Part shown: in pieces, positions 46,758 through 56,107 of the stretch
Position numbering within the stretch: the stretch's first letter is position 1
Layout of the letters: every line of letters starts with the position of its first letter
Assembly (NCBI GenBank): GCA_013200995.1
Contig: CP053688.1
Coordinates: 4,092,001-4,156,000 of the forward strand
Length of the DNA: 64,000 nt
Direction: 5' to 3'
Source: Arthrobacter citreus
GTDB taxonomy: Bacteria > Bacillota > Bacilli > Bacillales > Bacillaceae_G
Position numbers and translations under genes: made by a program
Notes under the pieces: generated by a model
Database searches by the model: none
What the model was told of the DNA's origin: nothing
What the model saw: only the letters and a program-made list of their open reading frames with translations

Positions 46758-47246
46758 TGTTAAGAGCTAAGTCTTAATGTAATTTACATTTTGTATCCAA
46801 AAATAAAATGAAATGAATTCGATTAGCTTGTTTAAAATCATATCGATCATCTATTGCGTTTCCGATTTATGGAGCGCTTTTTTTTATGCACATAGGTTTA
46901 AAGGAGGAGTATCGTATTACGGAATTTCTAATACGTCGTTAAGTAATACTTAAAACAATTAAATAGTGAATCCCTTTATCCAAGCGCTTTTATAAGTAAT
47001 ATGCATTTTATTTGTATACAAAATTAATTAAACTGATTGGCGTTAGTAAAAAGTACCTCTATTTACCCGTAGGTCTATAGTCGTATTATAGCAAAGACGG
47101 TACATATGTCACTTTGAACATATGAACTAGACGTATTTATATTTAAATTGCGAACTATTTTGGAAAAATTCAAACTGTTAAATAGATTTGATGAAACGTA
47201 AACTAAAATTACTAGATTAGCAGGATCTAGGGTGGTGAGGTAATGT
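46758..47246. other. Intergenic stretch between the two sugar blocks
   Basis: About 490 bp with no gene but several symmetric words: ttaaga/tcttaa near 46760-46777, a core aagcgctt (46982-46989, CcpA-like centre), the perfect palindrome tttgtatacaaa (47011-47022), and an inverted repeat catatgt/acatatg (47103-47124). It probably holds the promoter of the regulator and operator sites for more than one protein. Confidence 0.55.
47011..47022. promoter_or_regulatory. Candidate operator palindrome
   Basis: tttgtatacaaa is a perfect 12-bp palindrome about 225 bp before the regulator start. Sugar-responsive GntR-family operators of bacilli (gluconate, trehalose) contain related ttgtatacaa words. 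No GntR regulator is encoded in the window, so the binder would be encoded elsewhere, or this is a chance palindrome. Confidence 0.4.
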
Positions 47247-49187
47247 ATGCGAAGAGATTTAATATTGCAATATTTGTATCAAAAAGGAAAGTCACTTTCG
47301 TCACAGGAACTTGAATCAGAATTTGCAATTTCAAATCGGACTTTACGAAACGAGTTGAAAGAATTAAATGTAATCGGAGAAAAGTCTGGATTTGTGATTC
47401 AAAAAAAACGCGGTGAAGGCTATTTACTTCATGTAGAAAACCAAGATCTGGTACAAAACTATATGAAAGAAATCGACGGTGCACTTGCTCCTGACTTACC
47501 TCGTGTTCGTGTGAACAATATTATTATGCTTCTGCTTCAAACGACAGAATTTCAAACGATTGATCTGTTTGCTGATAGTCTAATGATCAGTAGATCCACA
47601 GTTTTTAGCGACATGATTGAAGTTGAAAAGCAAGTCAGAATTTTTGATTTAAAAGTAGAAACAAAATCGCGCTATGGTGTTCGTCTATTAGGTGACGAAA
47701 CAAATTTTAGAAGAGCATTTTCTTACTTCTTAAGTCAAAAGGAAACAGGGCTTTTAAAGAAATCAAATTATCAAACTTTTGAGAAGGCGTTTCCTTTTGA
47801 GGAAATTCGGGCTGTCTTGAATGAAGAAGTTCAAAATAACCAATTGAAAATAAGTTATTTTGCACTTGAAAACATTTTAGTTCATATCCAAGTACTTTCG
47901 TTTCGAGTAACTCAACACAACTTTATTTTGCCTAATCAAGAGAAGAAGTTAGATTTATCTCTAATCAAGCCATCGTTTATGAATATTGCTAAAAGAATTT
48001 GTGAGATTCTTTCTGAGCTTTACCACGTCGTACTACCACAGAGTGAGATTATTTACTTAGCTGCTCACATAAGTGGTAAATCGAGTGTAGATGAAATTGA
48101 GGAAGAAGAAAAGAATGACTTAAAACAAAAACTAATGAGTTGTTTGGAAAAATTGGATCAAACATTCTTTACGCAGTTTTCAGGTGATCAGCAGCTTTTG
48201 AATACGCTTATCATGCATATGTATCCGTTGTTAAGAAGGTTATATTTCAATTTAAAGCTTACAAATCCATTGATAAATGATGTATACAGCAGGTATTCCG
48301 ATGTGTTCATGATTGCTTTAAATTTTTCTGAAATGATAAAGGAAATATGGGGATTTGAACTTTCCAGCGATGAAATGGGCTATATAACAATGCATCTAGC
48401 AGCCCATGTGGAAAGAGAGAAACAAAAACAATTAAGTTCCTATAAGAAAATTTTACTTTCGTACGGATTAGGTGCAGGCTCAGCGGACTTAATGAAAATG
48501 AAACTAGAGTCACTATTTCAAGGAGCGAGTATTGATGTTGTTGTGTATAGCGAGCTCCAATCAGTGAATCTAGAAAACTATGATTTATTAGTATCATCGA
48601 CTGCAATACCTTTTGATCATATTTCAATTCCGTATATTCAAGTAGCACCAATCCTAACAGAAACGGATGTCCAGAGAATCCGACGCAAGCTTACAAGGTA
48701 TCCAGCTAATAAAGTTAAAGAAGATGTACCAACACTCTTATCACTATTTCATACAGATTTGTTTTCGATTGAAGAAAGTAAAGAGTCATTCGACTACAAA
48801 GCTTTTATAAAAGAAAAGGCAAATAGAGTTGTTGAACTAGGGTATGCATCACCTGACTACCCTGATTTAGTAGTCGACCGAGAAGAAAAAATATCAACGA
48901 TCCTGCAAAACGGAATTGCCGCACCACACGCTTTAAAAATGGTTGCGATTCAAGACTCAATCAGTGTCGTGATATTTAAAAATCCGCCGACAATTGTCGG
49001 AAAAGTCGTACAAATTCTATTTTTAATAAACCTACGCGCTGGAGACTTATTTTTACACAAAGAGTTAAGTCGATTATTTTTACATTTGATGGATCATCCT
49101 GAGGCGAAGCAGAGAGTATTAAAGTCAAATAATTTCAACGATTTTCAGTACGAAATTTCAAAAATTTTATTTCAGTATGGTTCCTAA
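47247..49187 (+). CDS. LicR-like PTS-controlled transcription activator
   Basis: A 646-residue DNA-binding regulator of the LicR/MtlR layout: N-terminal helix-turn-helix units (about 1-140; SSQELESEFAISNRTLRNELK is one), two PRD domains with their phosphorylatable histidines (LVHIQVLSF and YLAAHISG; IMHMYPLL and YITMHLAAH), an EIIB-like domain (about 400-490), and a fructose-type EIIA domain (about 500-640) with the conserved His in IAAPHALKM. In the EIIB-like domain the usual Cys of the VCSSGIG-type loop is missing; the equivalent segment reads LLSYGLGAG, with Ser405 at that place. The ATG at 47247 is preceded by ggtgagg. It lies just upstream of the secreted protein and PTS genes and probably activates them. 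Confidence 0.86.
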   Translation: MRRDLILQYLYQKGKSLSSQELESEFAISNRTLRNELKELNVIGEKSGFVIQKKRGEGYLLHVENQDLVQNYMKEIDGALAPDLPRVRVNNIIMLLLQTTEFQTIDLFADSLMISRSTVFSDMIEVEKQVRIFDLKVETKSRYGVRLLGDETNFRRAFSYFLSQKETGLLKKSNYQTFEKAFPFEEIRAVLNEEVQNNQLKISYFALENILVHIQVLSFRVTQHNFILPNQEKKLDLSLIKPSFMNIAKRICEILSELYHVVLPQSEIIYLAAHISGKSSVDEIEEEEKNDLKQKLMSCLEKLDQTFFTQFSGDQQLLNTLIMHMYPLLRRLYFNLKLTNPLINDVYSRYSDVFMIALNFSEMIKEIWGFELSSDEMGYITMHLAAHVEREKQKQLSSYKKILLSYGLGAGSADLMKMKLESLFQGASIDVVVYSELQSVNLENYDLLVSSTAIPFDHISIPYIQVAPILTETDVQRIRRKLTRYPANKVKEDVPTLLSLFHTDLFSIEESKESFDYKAFIKEKANRVVELGYASPDYPDLVVDREEKISTILQNGIAAPHALKMVAIQDSISVVIFKNPPTIVGKVVQILFLINLRAGDLFLHKELSRLFLHLMDHPEAKQRVLKSNNFNDFQYEISKILFQYGS

Positions 49188-49311
49188 TGATAAGGAATGC
49201 ACTGAAATAAGTGGGGGAACGTTCGGTCTGTCAGTATTTTTAAATAGAGAGATAAGATTTTAGAAGACAATATAGTAATCAAAAAAAGATAAATTATTTG
49301 GAGGAAGATAA

Positions 49312-52300
49312 ATGAAAAGAAATAAATGGCTTTTTGGTAGAGCTCTTCCAGCTTCAGTATTAGCAGCATCAATGTTTACATCACCTATTAATGGTGTTAT
49401 TGCAAAAGCTGCACCGGCTATTGCAACTCAATCAGTAGCGCCAACTTCAACTGGCACTAAGATTTTTATGAATACTACACAAATCACTCATGCGAAACCA
49501 AGTGGTTTAGATACAACTAAACCAGTAAAATGGACAACTTCTGATCCTTATGTTGCATATGTCGATACAATCGGTAATGCAAAGGGAGATTTTAGCGGGA
49601 AAATTCTAGGAGTATCTGGTGGTTCAGCAATTATCACTGGTACTGGAGTAGATGGAAGTGGTAATCCTGCAACAGTGAACATTACGGTTTCGGTAATTGA
49701 GACACAATCACATACTAATCTAGAAAAGCTTGTTTACTACTACAAAGCGGGCGACGCAAATATTCCAGCTGCTCTTGCTTCTACAAGTTTGAAGACAAGT
49801 CACATTCCAACTGCACCATCTGGAACTAAATTCCCTTCTAAAAGCTATGTTGGCTATGTTAATGGGGAAAATGGTGTGAAATGGTTAATTTCAAAAGATA
49901 TTTTAATTAGGTCTAACGGTAATGTTAACTTTGGTGATGAAAAAGATCATCCAATAACGACTGGTATTGTATCAGATGCAATTACATTATATGACCCGAA
50001 CTTAGCACCGGCTGATCAAATTCAATATTTGCAAGGTGGAAGATATATTCCGCAAACTGGTGAAAATTCAGGATCTGGAATTGATAAAAACGGTAATCCA
50101 ACTCAATTTAACGCTAAAGAGGTCATTACGAACATTATGCCTGATGGTAATAATGGACTTTGGATTTTAGGTGCAAAAGGAAATGCTACTCATATTGTAA
50201 GAAAGCAAATGTCACTAATGGGTAAATCATTAGTTCAGGAAGAAATTTCTAGAAACTATGCAGACCGATTTGGATTCCAATCTGGATCTATGAGCTTTTC
50301 TGACCAAAATAATATGATTAAAGCACTTATGACTGCCGATAAAGATGCGATAACTTCAGTTTCTGATACAGATAATGATGGATTATGGACTACAATGTAC
50401 GCTTCAGGTGAAATTTGGAGATACAACTACATGAAAGAAAACTTTGGTGAAAAAGATGCTAGAACAATCGACGCAAAAGCTTCTGCTGTTCGTGCTGTTG
50501 AAGCGATCGTAACACTAGGTTATGTTTCTGGAATGCAGTTAAAAGTACCTTCAAAAGACAATGTAAATGACGTTGTATATATCGTTAACTCACTTGGTGG
50601 AAAAGTAACGACGATTGATGAAGGCAAGGCTTGGCTTGCAACAAATGAAGGAAAACCTGTTTTCGTTGATCAAGATGGAAATTATACATTAACTGATACA
50701 GGAAAACCTGCTTCTGCTGGTTTCTTTGCAAGATCATTCAAAGTAGAAGGTAGTAATAATGGTTCTACAACTACAGAAAGTAAGTCATGGGATCAAGCTT
50801 GGTTACAAAAAAGCGCTGGAACTACTACAGATGTAGATGGAAAAGAAGTTAAATATTCTGTCCCAGGTAAAATCAATGGGGGAACTGCAGGCATTAAAGC
50901 ATATGACACTGTTGCAGTACCATCACGTTTAACAAATATTGTAAGAGATCAAAACCCTGGTCTAGATGATGCTACAAAAGCATTAGACTCAGATAAAGTC
51001 TATTACAAAGCAACAACGTCTACAGATGAATTAGTAGGTCATTACTTCACATTAGATCTTGCTTATAACACATTTAAAGATAGCGATCCTGAGTTAGCGG
51101 CTCTTGTGAAAAATGATTTAATTAACCATACAAATGCGATGGTTTTAAACAACTATTACCAAGTAAGTGTGACTGGAGAAAACCCAATTGAATCTCGTTT
51201 TAATGGAGTTGCTCCTGGAAATGGATTAAATGCTCCTTCAGCTCCGACTAAATGGGCAAATTTAAATCCGGAATTCCTTGATGGTGTATCAAATGCTTGG
51301 GGTAGAAATGATTATGAAGATGGTCCATTAAATGCAACATTAGCATTACAAATGCTTGTAGCTGCAAGAGATATGGGTAGCTATACGCCTGAAGAAAAAG
51401 CTGCACTTGAAAACCAAGGCGTTGCAGTAATTGCTCCACTTGATTTTGCAAACGAATACAAAGTGATGAATGGTGTGAAAGCGTCTACAAAGTCAGAACA
51501 CAATGATTACAAAACAAGATATCCAAAGTCATATAACTCAACTTCACTAATGGATATGTCATTGCAATACCACTCTAGATACTTTGGTATTTCGGCTCAT
51601 AACGGAGATGATATCGGTGTAAGTGGTGTTTCTTACGAAGCATACATGAACTATTCTGATGAAGAAGAAGCAGCGTTATCATACTACACGTTATCTCACC
51701 ATGCTGAAAAATCAACTTCTCAAGGTATCTTACAAGGCATGAACCAATGGTGGTTTAACGAAAAAAGAGAGAAAAATCCATTTATGTCAACTTTCTACGC
51801 AGCTTCTTTAGGTGCAATGAAAGATAAAGGATTTAGTATCGCAAACTCAACTGTTGACCTTGCAGGTTCAACATGGCAAATGACGCGTATTCCAAACAAC
51901 TTCGTAAACTGGGATGTTCTTTCTGCCAATAGAAATGACGTAACGCATGTTACGCCAGATTTAATGGTTGACCAACTTATTCCACGTGATGAAGTAATGA
52001 TGTCTAAATACAATACAAACATTTTCGGAACGATGGATCGAAGAACAATTGATTCAGGTAACAGCACATCAATGGAATCTTCAACTGTAACATCTATGCC
52101 TTATTGGTTAACGCAAAACCCTGAGGATGCTGCTTATGTAGACGATTTAGGTTCAAAAGTTACAGCACCTGTAAATAACGGTACAGAAAGCTTAGACTAC
52201 CCAACTAACGTAGCAGCTATGAATCCTAACGCTAAATATAATGAGGATACACATACATTCACAATTAATGTAGGTGAATCTGTTAAGTTGGATGCTAAAG

Positions 52301-53610
52301 CGACAGGCTATACTAAAAACGTAGCATGGCTAACGAATGCTTGGGATCTAGCAGGATATAGCAATGGAACACCATCGCAAATCAATGCTGATTCAAATGT
52401 TTCTTCAGTAATCGACTTAAGAAATTTAGCGGCTTACGATGAAGTAGGAAATGTAGATGCTACTGGAATTAGTGTTGATGGAGAGCATTATGGTGCATAC
52501 GCAACTGCTTTAAAACCAGGTACAGTGACTGTTACTGGCTATACGATTGATGGGTTCTTTAGAACACCTAAAAAAGTAACGTACACAATTAAAGTTGTTG
52601 ATCCAATGACATCAGGAGAAAAAATTGCTCCAGCTGAACTTGATAAAAATTCTTTCGCATATCCAACTTGGTTAAAAAATGCAATGGCTGAATCAGGATT
52701 AAATGAAGAAGGAAATAAATATGTAGAAGTTAGTTACGAGTCATCTTCACCAGACGACGTTACTATCGATAAAGATGGAAAAGTTACGTACAAAACAGAC
52801 AAGCCAGCTAATATCACTGCAACAGTAGTATATTCTGGTATGACATTAGATGGTGATCCTGCTTTTGCAAATGATAGCCATGTGATGACTTACGAACGCA
52901 CAGTATCTAAAAATGCAAAACAGACAGTTGCATTTGATTCTCAAGGTGGATCTTCAGTAGATTCACAGATTGTTAGTTACAATGAATCGATTACATCTCC
53001 AAAACCAACAAAAACAGGCTATACATTCGTTGGCTGGTATAAAGATTTAGCAGGTACACAAGCATGGAACTTTGCAACTGATCAAGTAACAGCATCTACT
53101 ACCCTTTATGCTAAGTGGAGTATTAACAAATACACAGCTTCATTTAATAGTAATGGTGGATCTGCAGTTACTGCTAAAACAGTAAACTATAATTCTGTTG
53201 TAACAAAACCAGCTAATCCAACAAGAAAAGGATTTGTCTTCGCTGGATGGTACAAAGATGCTGCACTTAAAACAGCATGGAACTTTACGACTGATCAAGT
53301 AACAGCAAATACAACACTTTACGCAAAATGGACTGTTGCTACGCCGACAGGTTTAAAAGCAGCAAAAGCAAGTACAACTTCAGTTAAAGTAAACTGGGCT
53401 TCAGTAAGCGGTGTTTCTGGATATGAAATTGTTCGCGCAACGAAGAGTGACTTCTCTGATAAAGTGACAAAAACAACTACTTCAGGAACATATACTGCAA
53501 CAGGACTAGTTAAAGGTAAAACTTATTACTTTAAAGTTCGTGCTTATACTCTAGTTGGTAAAGTGAAGGTTTACGGAAATTACTCAACAGTTGTTAAATA
53601 CAAGCTATAA
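49312..53610 (+). CDS. Large secreted protein, putative glycan-active
   Basis: A 1432-residue exported protein of unclear function. Signal peptide about 1-32 (ends near IAKAAPA), then a Big-like beta domain (about 45-130). A large core (about 130-950) is mostly helical in look, with conserved-looking blocks: DTDNDGLWTTMYASGEIWRY, ASAGFFARSF, YYKATTSTDELVGHYFTLDL, GPLNATLALQMLVAARD, and MNQWWFNEKREKNPF. This series recalls (alpha/alpha)-toroid proteins found in secreted carbohydrate-active enzymes, though I cannot name a family. After a second Big-like stretch come two InlB-type (Listeria-Bacteroides) repeats (about 1202-1270 and 1271-1340) and a C-terminal FN3-like domain (1341-1432). No LPxTG motif. 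It sits between a PTS regulator and the PTS genes, so it probably acts on the polymer whose products the PTS imports. Confidence 0.7.
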   Translation: MKRNKWLFGRALPASVLAASMFTSPINGVIAKAAPAIATQSVAPTSTGTKIFMNTTQITHAKPSGLDTTKPVKWTTSDPYVAYVDTIGNAKGDFSGKILGVSGGSAIITGTGVDGSGNPATVNITVSVIETQSHTNLEKLVYYYKAGDANIPAALASTSLKTSHIPTAPSGTKFPSKSYVGYVNGENGVKWLISKDILIRSNGNVNFGDEKDHPITTGIVSDAITLYDPNLAPADQIQYLQGGRYIPQTGENSGSGIDKNGNPTQFNAKEVITNIMPDGNNGLWILGAKGNATHIVRKQMSLMGKSLVQEEISRNYADRFGFQSGSMSFSDQNNMIKALMTADKDAITSVSDTDNDGLWTTMYASGEIWRYNYMKENFGEKDARTIDAKASAVRAVEAIVTLGYVSGMQLKVPSKDNVNDVVYIVNSLGGKVTTIDEGKAWLATNEGKPVFVDQDGNYTLTDTGKPASAGFFARSFKVEGSNNGSTTTESKSWDQAWLQKSAGTTTDVDGKEVKYSVPGKINGGTAGIKAYDTVAVPSRLTNIVRDQNPGLDDATKALDSDKVYYKATTSTDELVGHYFTLDLAYNTFKDSDPELAALVKNDLINHTNAMVLNNYYQVSVTGENPIESRFNGVAPGNGLNAPSAPTKWANLNPEFLDGVSNAWGRNDYEDGPLNATLALQMLVAARDMGSYTPEEKAALENQGVAVIAPLDFANEYKVMNGVKASTKSEHNDYKTRYPKSYNSTSLMDMSLQYHSRYFGISAHNGDDIGVSGVSYEAYMNYSDEEEAALSYYTLSHHAEKSTSQGILQGMNQWWFNEKREKNPFMSTFYAASLGAMKDKGFSIANSTVDLAGSTWQMTRIPNNFVNWDVLSANRNDVTHVTPDLMVDQLIPRDEVMMSKYNTNIFGTMDRRTIDSGNSTSMESSTVTSMPYWLTQNPEDAAYVDDLGSKVTAPVNNGTESLDYPTNVAAMNPNAKYNEDTHTFTINVGESVKLDAKATGYTKNVAWLTNAWDLAGYSNGTPSQINADSNVSSVIDLRNLAAYDEVGNVDATGISVDGEHYGAYATALKPGTVTVTGYTIDGFFRTPKKVTYTIKVVDPMTSGEKIAPAELDKNSFAYPTWLKNAMAESGLNEEGNKYVEVSYESSSPDDVTIDKDGKVTYKTDKPANITATVVYSGMTLDGDPAFANDSHVMTYERTVSKNAKQTVAFDSQGGSSVDSQIVSYNESITSPKPTKTGYTFVGWYKDLAGTQAWNFATDQVTASTTLYAKWSINKYTASFNSNGGSAVTAKTVNYNSVVTKPANPTRKGFVFAGWYKDAALKTAWNFTTDQVTANTTLYAKWTVATPTGLKAAKASTTSVKVNWASVSGVSGYEIVRATKSDFSDKVTKTTTSGTYTATGLVKGKTYYFKVRAYTLVGKVKVYGNYSTVVKYKL

Positions 53611-53648
53611 ATTGAAAGTAAAAAGCTAATTATTATTGAATAAATTCC

Positions 53649-53693
53649 AAGGATCTTAGTAGAAAAGGAATTTCCTAATTTGCTAAGATCCTT
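53649..53693 (+). other. Hairpin between the secreted protein and EIIC
   Basis: aaggatcttag (53649-53659) pairs perfectly with ctaagatcctt (53683-53693), and aggaa/ttcct pairs inside. It has no T tail and lies just before the EIIC ribosome site (agagaggtga), so it looks like an mRNA processing or stability element rather than a terminator. Confidence 0.65.
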
Positions 53694-53715
53694 AATCCTC
53701 AGAGAGGTGAGAAAA

Positions 53716-55020
53716 ATGAAAAGTAATTTTTTTGAAAGAAAATTCTTACCGATTGCTTCTAAAATAGGCAATCAAAGACACTTACTAGCTTTACGTGACG
53801 GTATTATGTTTGCTATGCCACTAATGATTATTGGTTCGTTTTTCATTATCGTAGCTTGGCTAGAAGCAGATTGGTATCAAAACTTTATGGCAAAAGTATT
53901 TGGTGAAAATTGGAATGCTTTCGGAGACATCGTATATAACGGTTCAATGGGGATTATCGCCTTAGTAGCAGTATTTGGTGTTGCATACTCGTTAGCTAGT
54001 AGCTATAAGGTCGATAAAAAGAATATAGACGGAGTTCCAGCTGGGGTTTTAGCGTTAGCAAGTTATTTAATTGTTAACATTATGAGCACTTTTAAAGATG
54101 GTAAGGAAACCGTATCGGCTTGGTCACCTGATCTTTTTGGTGCACAATACTTGTTCGTTGGATTAATCATTGCAATTATTACTGCTGAAATTTATCGCTA
54201 CTTCTTACAAAAGAAGATCATTATTACATTACCAGACACGGTACCGCCATCGGTTTCTCGTTCATTTACAGCCCTAATTCCTGGTTTCGTGATTATCCTT
54301 TTCTTCTTACTAGTTAGATATGGATTTAGTCATACAGGTTGGGGAGATTTTGCAACTTTTGTTCATAAAGTTGTGACACGACCATTTACGATTTTAGGTT
54401 CAACTTATATTGGTACGCTTGTTGCGTGTTTAATGGAACATATTTTATGGAGCTTTGGTATCCACGGTTCATCAATCATTACATCGGTTATGGAACCAAT
54501 TTGGATACAAAATGCTGACGCTAACTTAGCAGCAGTAAAAGCTGGTAAAGCACTACCACATATCATTACGTATACATTCTATGAAAATGGAATCTGGATG
54601 GGTGGATCAGGTGCTACTTTACCGGTAGCAATCTATATGACGTTTTTAGCGAAGTCAAAACTACTTAAGAAGGTAGGACGTCTAGCAATTGGACCTTCGA
54701 TATTTAACGTTAATGAACCAATTATGTTTGGTGTTCCAATCGTTTTAAATCCATTTTTAATCGTTCCTTATATTCTTGCACCAGTAGCAGTGTTAACGGT
54801 TACGTATTTTGGTACAGTGATGGGGATTTTCCCTCATACAACAGGAACAATTATTCCTTGGACAACCCCGTACTTCATAAGCGGATATCTTATGACGGGT
54901 GGAAAAATTATGGGTGTAGTTATGCAATTAGTCGCTTTTGCGGTGGCATCATGTATTTGGTTCCCATTCATACGATTGTGGGATAAGAAAAATTTAGAAT
55001 TGGAGAAAGCTAAAAATTAA
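53716..55020 (+). CDS. PTS EIIC, lactose/cellobiose family
   Basis: A 434-residue membrane permease (EIIC) of the lactose-cellobiose-chitobiose class. It has about ten hydrophobic segments (for example GIMFAMPLMIIGSFFIIVAW near 30-50) and the family site HGSSIITSVMEP around 255, followed by the FNVNEPIMFGVPIVLNP loop (about 335-351), which carries the substrate-binding Glu. The ATG at 53716 follows agagaggtga; the TTG 12 codons earlier overlaps the hairpin arm and is unlikely. It would import and phosphorylate a beta-linked disaccharide together with the EIIB and EIIA genes nearby. Confidence 0.92.
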   Translation: MKSNFFERKFLPIASKIGNQRHLLALRDGIMFAMPLMIIGSFFIIVAWLEADWYQNFMAKVFGENWNAFGDIVYNGSMGIIALVAVFGVAYSLASSYKVDKKNIDGVPAGVLALASYLIVNIMSTFKDGKETVSAWSPDLFGAQYLFVGLIIAIITAEIYRYFLQKKIIITLPDTVPPSVSRSFTALIPGFVIILFFLLVRYGFSHTGWGDFATFVHKVVTRPFTILGSTYIGTLVACLMEHILWSFGIHGSSIITSVMEPIWIQNADANLAAVKAGKALPHIITYTFYENGIWMGGSGATLPVAIYMTFLAKSKLLKKVGRLAIGPSIFNVNEPIMFGVPIVLNPFLIVPYILAPVAVLTVTYFGTVMGIFPHTTGTIIPWTTPYFISGYLMTGGKIMGVVMQLVAFAVASCIWFPFIRLWDKKNLELEKAKN

Positions 55021-55026
55021 TTTTAA

Positions 55027-55094
55027 ACCGATCTCCTTTCGGGCGTCGGTGTCATCCTGTTCATGAATGGCACCCAAATCATTTCGATGATTTG
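55027..55094 (+). other. Three tandem hairpins after EIIC
   Basis: Three stems in a row: accga/tcggt (55027-55050), ggtgtcat/atggcacc (55048-55074), and caaatcat/atgatttg with a ttcg tetraloop (55075-55094). The first two share three bases, so they may be alternatives. No T run follows. They separate the EIIC reading frame from the RDD gene and may set their relative mRNA levels. Confidence 0.6.
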
Positions 55095-55139
55095 ATAGGT
55101 CTTTAAAAAACGGATTATTGATTAGAAGGGACTACAATT

Positions 55140-55655
55140 ATGGAAAATCGACAAAAAATTATTACTTCGTTTCGATTAAAAAGAATCGGTGCCTTTATCA
55201 TTGATGCAATAATTGTTTCAATTATCTTGTCAATTGTATATCGCATAACAGGACTGCCAAACTTTCCAGGCGTTCTAGGAAATATGATTGAACTTCAGAA
55301 ATCAGCAGCTAGTCAAGATGCAGCTGTAAAGGTAATGGCTCTTTTTAATGAAGCATTTCTCCAATCACTTATAATCTATTTTTGTTATGACGTAATAACA
55401 ACTTTATTATTAAGAGGATCAACAATTGGAAAGTTGATCTTCCGATTAAAGTTAACACGTATTAATAACAAAAAAGGAAAACTACCTTATATATTACTAG
55501 TGATTGTTAGAAGTTTCTTTAAATTTTTGACGATGTTCATTTTTCAAGGTTTCCCATTCTTTTTATCCGTTATTAGCATGTTTGCTAATAAAAAATCTTT
55601 AGCCGTACACGATCGAATCGGACGCTTTGTCGTTATCAATAAAAACGAATTATAA
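55140..55655 (+). CDS. RDD family membrane protein
   Basis: A 171-residue membrane protein with three to four hydrophobic segments. It starts with an FRLKRIGAFIIDAIIVSIIL helix bearing the Arg and Asp that name the RDD family (R14/R15 region and D22), then a second helix near 75-92 (FLQSLIIYFCYDVITTLLL), the GSTIGKLIFRLKLTRI loop, and a C-terminal VHDRIGRFVVI. RDD proteins are small membrane proteins of mostly unknown role; some are linked to transport. Placement between EIIC and EIIB of a PTS is unusual. The ATG at 55140 is preceded by agaaggga. Confidence 0.82.
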   Translation: MENRQKIITSFRLKRIGAFIIDAIIVSIILSIVYRITGLPNFPGVLGNMIELQKSAASQDAAVKVMALFNEAFLQSLIIYFCYDVITTLLLRGSTIGKLIFRLKLTRINNKKGKLPYILLVIVRSFFKFLTMFIFQGFPFFLSVISMFANKKSLAVHDRIGRFVVINKNEL

Positions 55656-55683
55656 AAACTTACAAAAGAAAGAGGAAATTATC

Positions 55684-55992
55684 ATGAATATCTTACTTTG
55701 CTGTGCTGCTGGAATGTCAACTAGTCTAATCGTTTCAAAAATGGAAAAAGTTGCTGAATCAAACGGAATTACAGCACGTATATGGGCAGTTTCTGAATCA
55801 GTTGTTCGTTCAGAAATCGATGAGGCTGATGTGTTATTACTAGGACCACAAGTACGATTCCTTTTAGAAGAAATGGAAGAAATCTGCGGAGAGAAAAATA
55901 TTCCGGTTGAAGTAATTAATATGATGAATTATGGCATGTGTGATGGTGAAGCAATCTTAGAACAAGCCATCGAATTAATTAAAAACAAGTAG
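55684..55992 (+). CDS. PTS EIIB, lactose/cellobiose family
   Basis: A 102-residue soluble EIIB protein. NILLCCAAGMSTSLIVSKME (2-21) is the phosphocysteine loop of the lactose/cellobiose class; Cys7 in CAAGMSTS is the phosphorylated residue. LLLGPQVRFLLEEM and the C-terminal helix follow the LicB/CelA pattern. I chose the ATG at 55684 (agaggaaa upstream); a longer frame starting at 55627 lies inside the RDD gene. It passes phosphate from EIIA to the sugar in EIIC. Confidence 0.94.
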   Translation: MNILLCCAAGMSTSLIVSKMEKVAESNGITARIWAVSESVVRSEIDEADVLLLGPQVRFLLEEMEEICGEKNIPVEVINMMNYGMCDGEAILEQAIELIKNK

Positions 55993-56107
55993 TCTTAATT
56001 ATTGAGAAGTGACTCTTCTTCTCTTTATTCAAGCAATTTACGATGATTGCCTTAAACGAGAGGTATACAATAAAAAATTTTAATAAAAAAGAGAGGAGGT
56101 CATTTTT

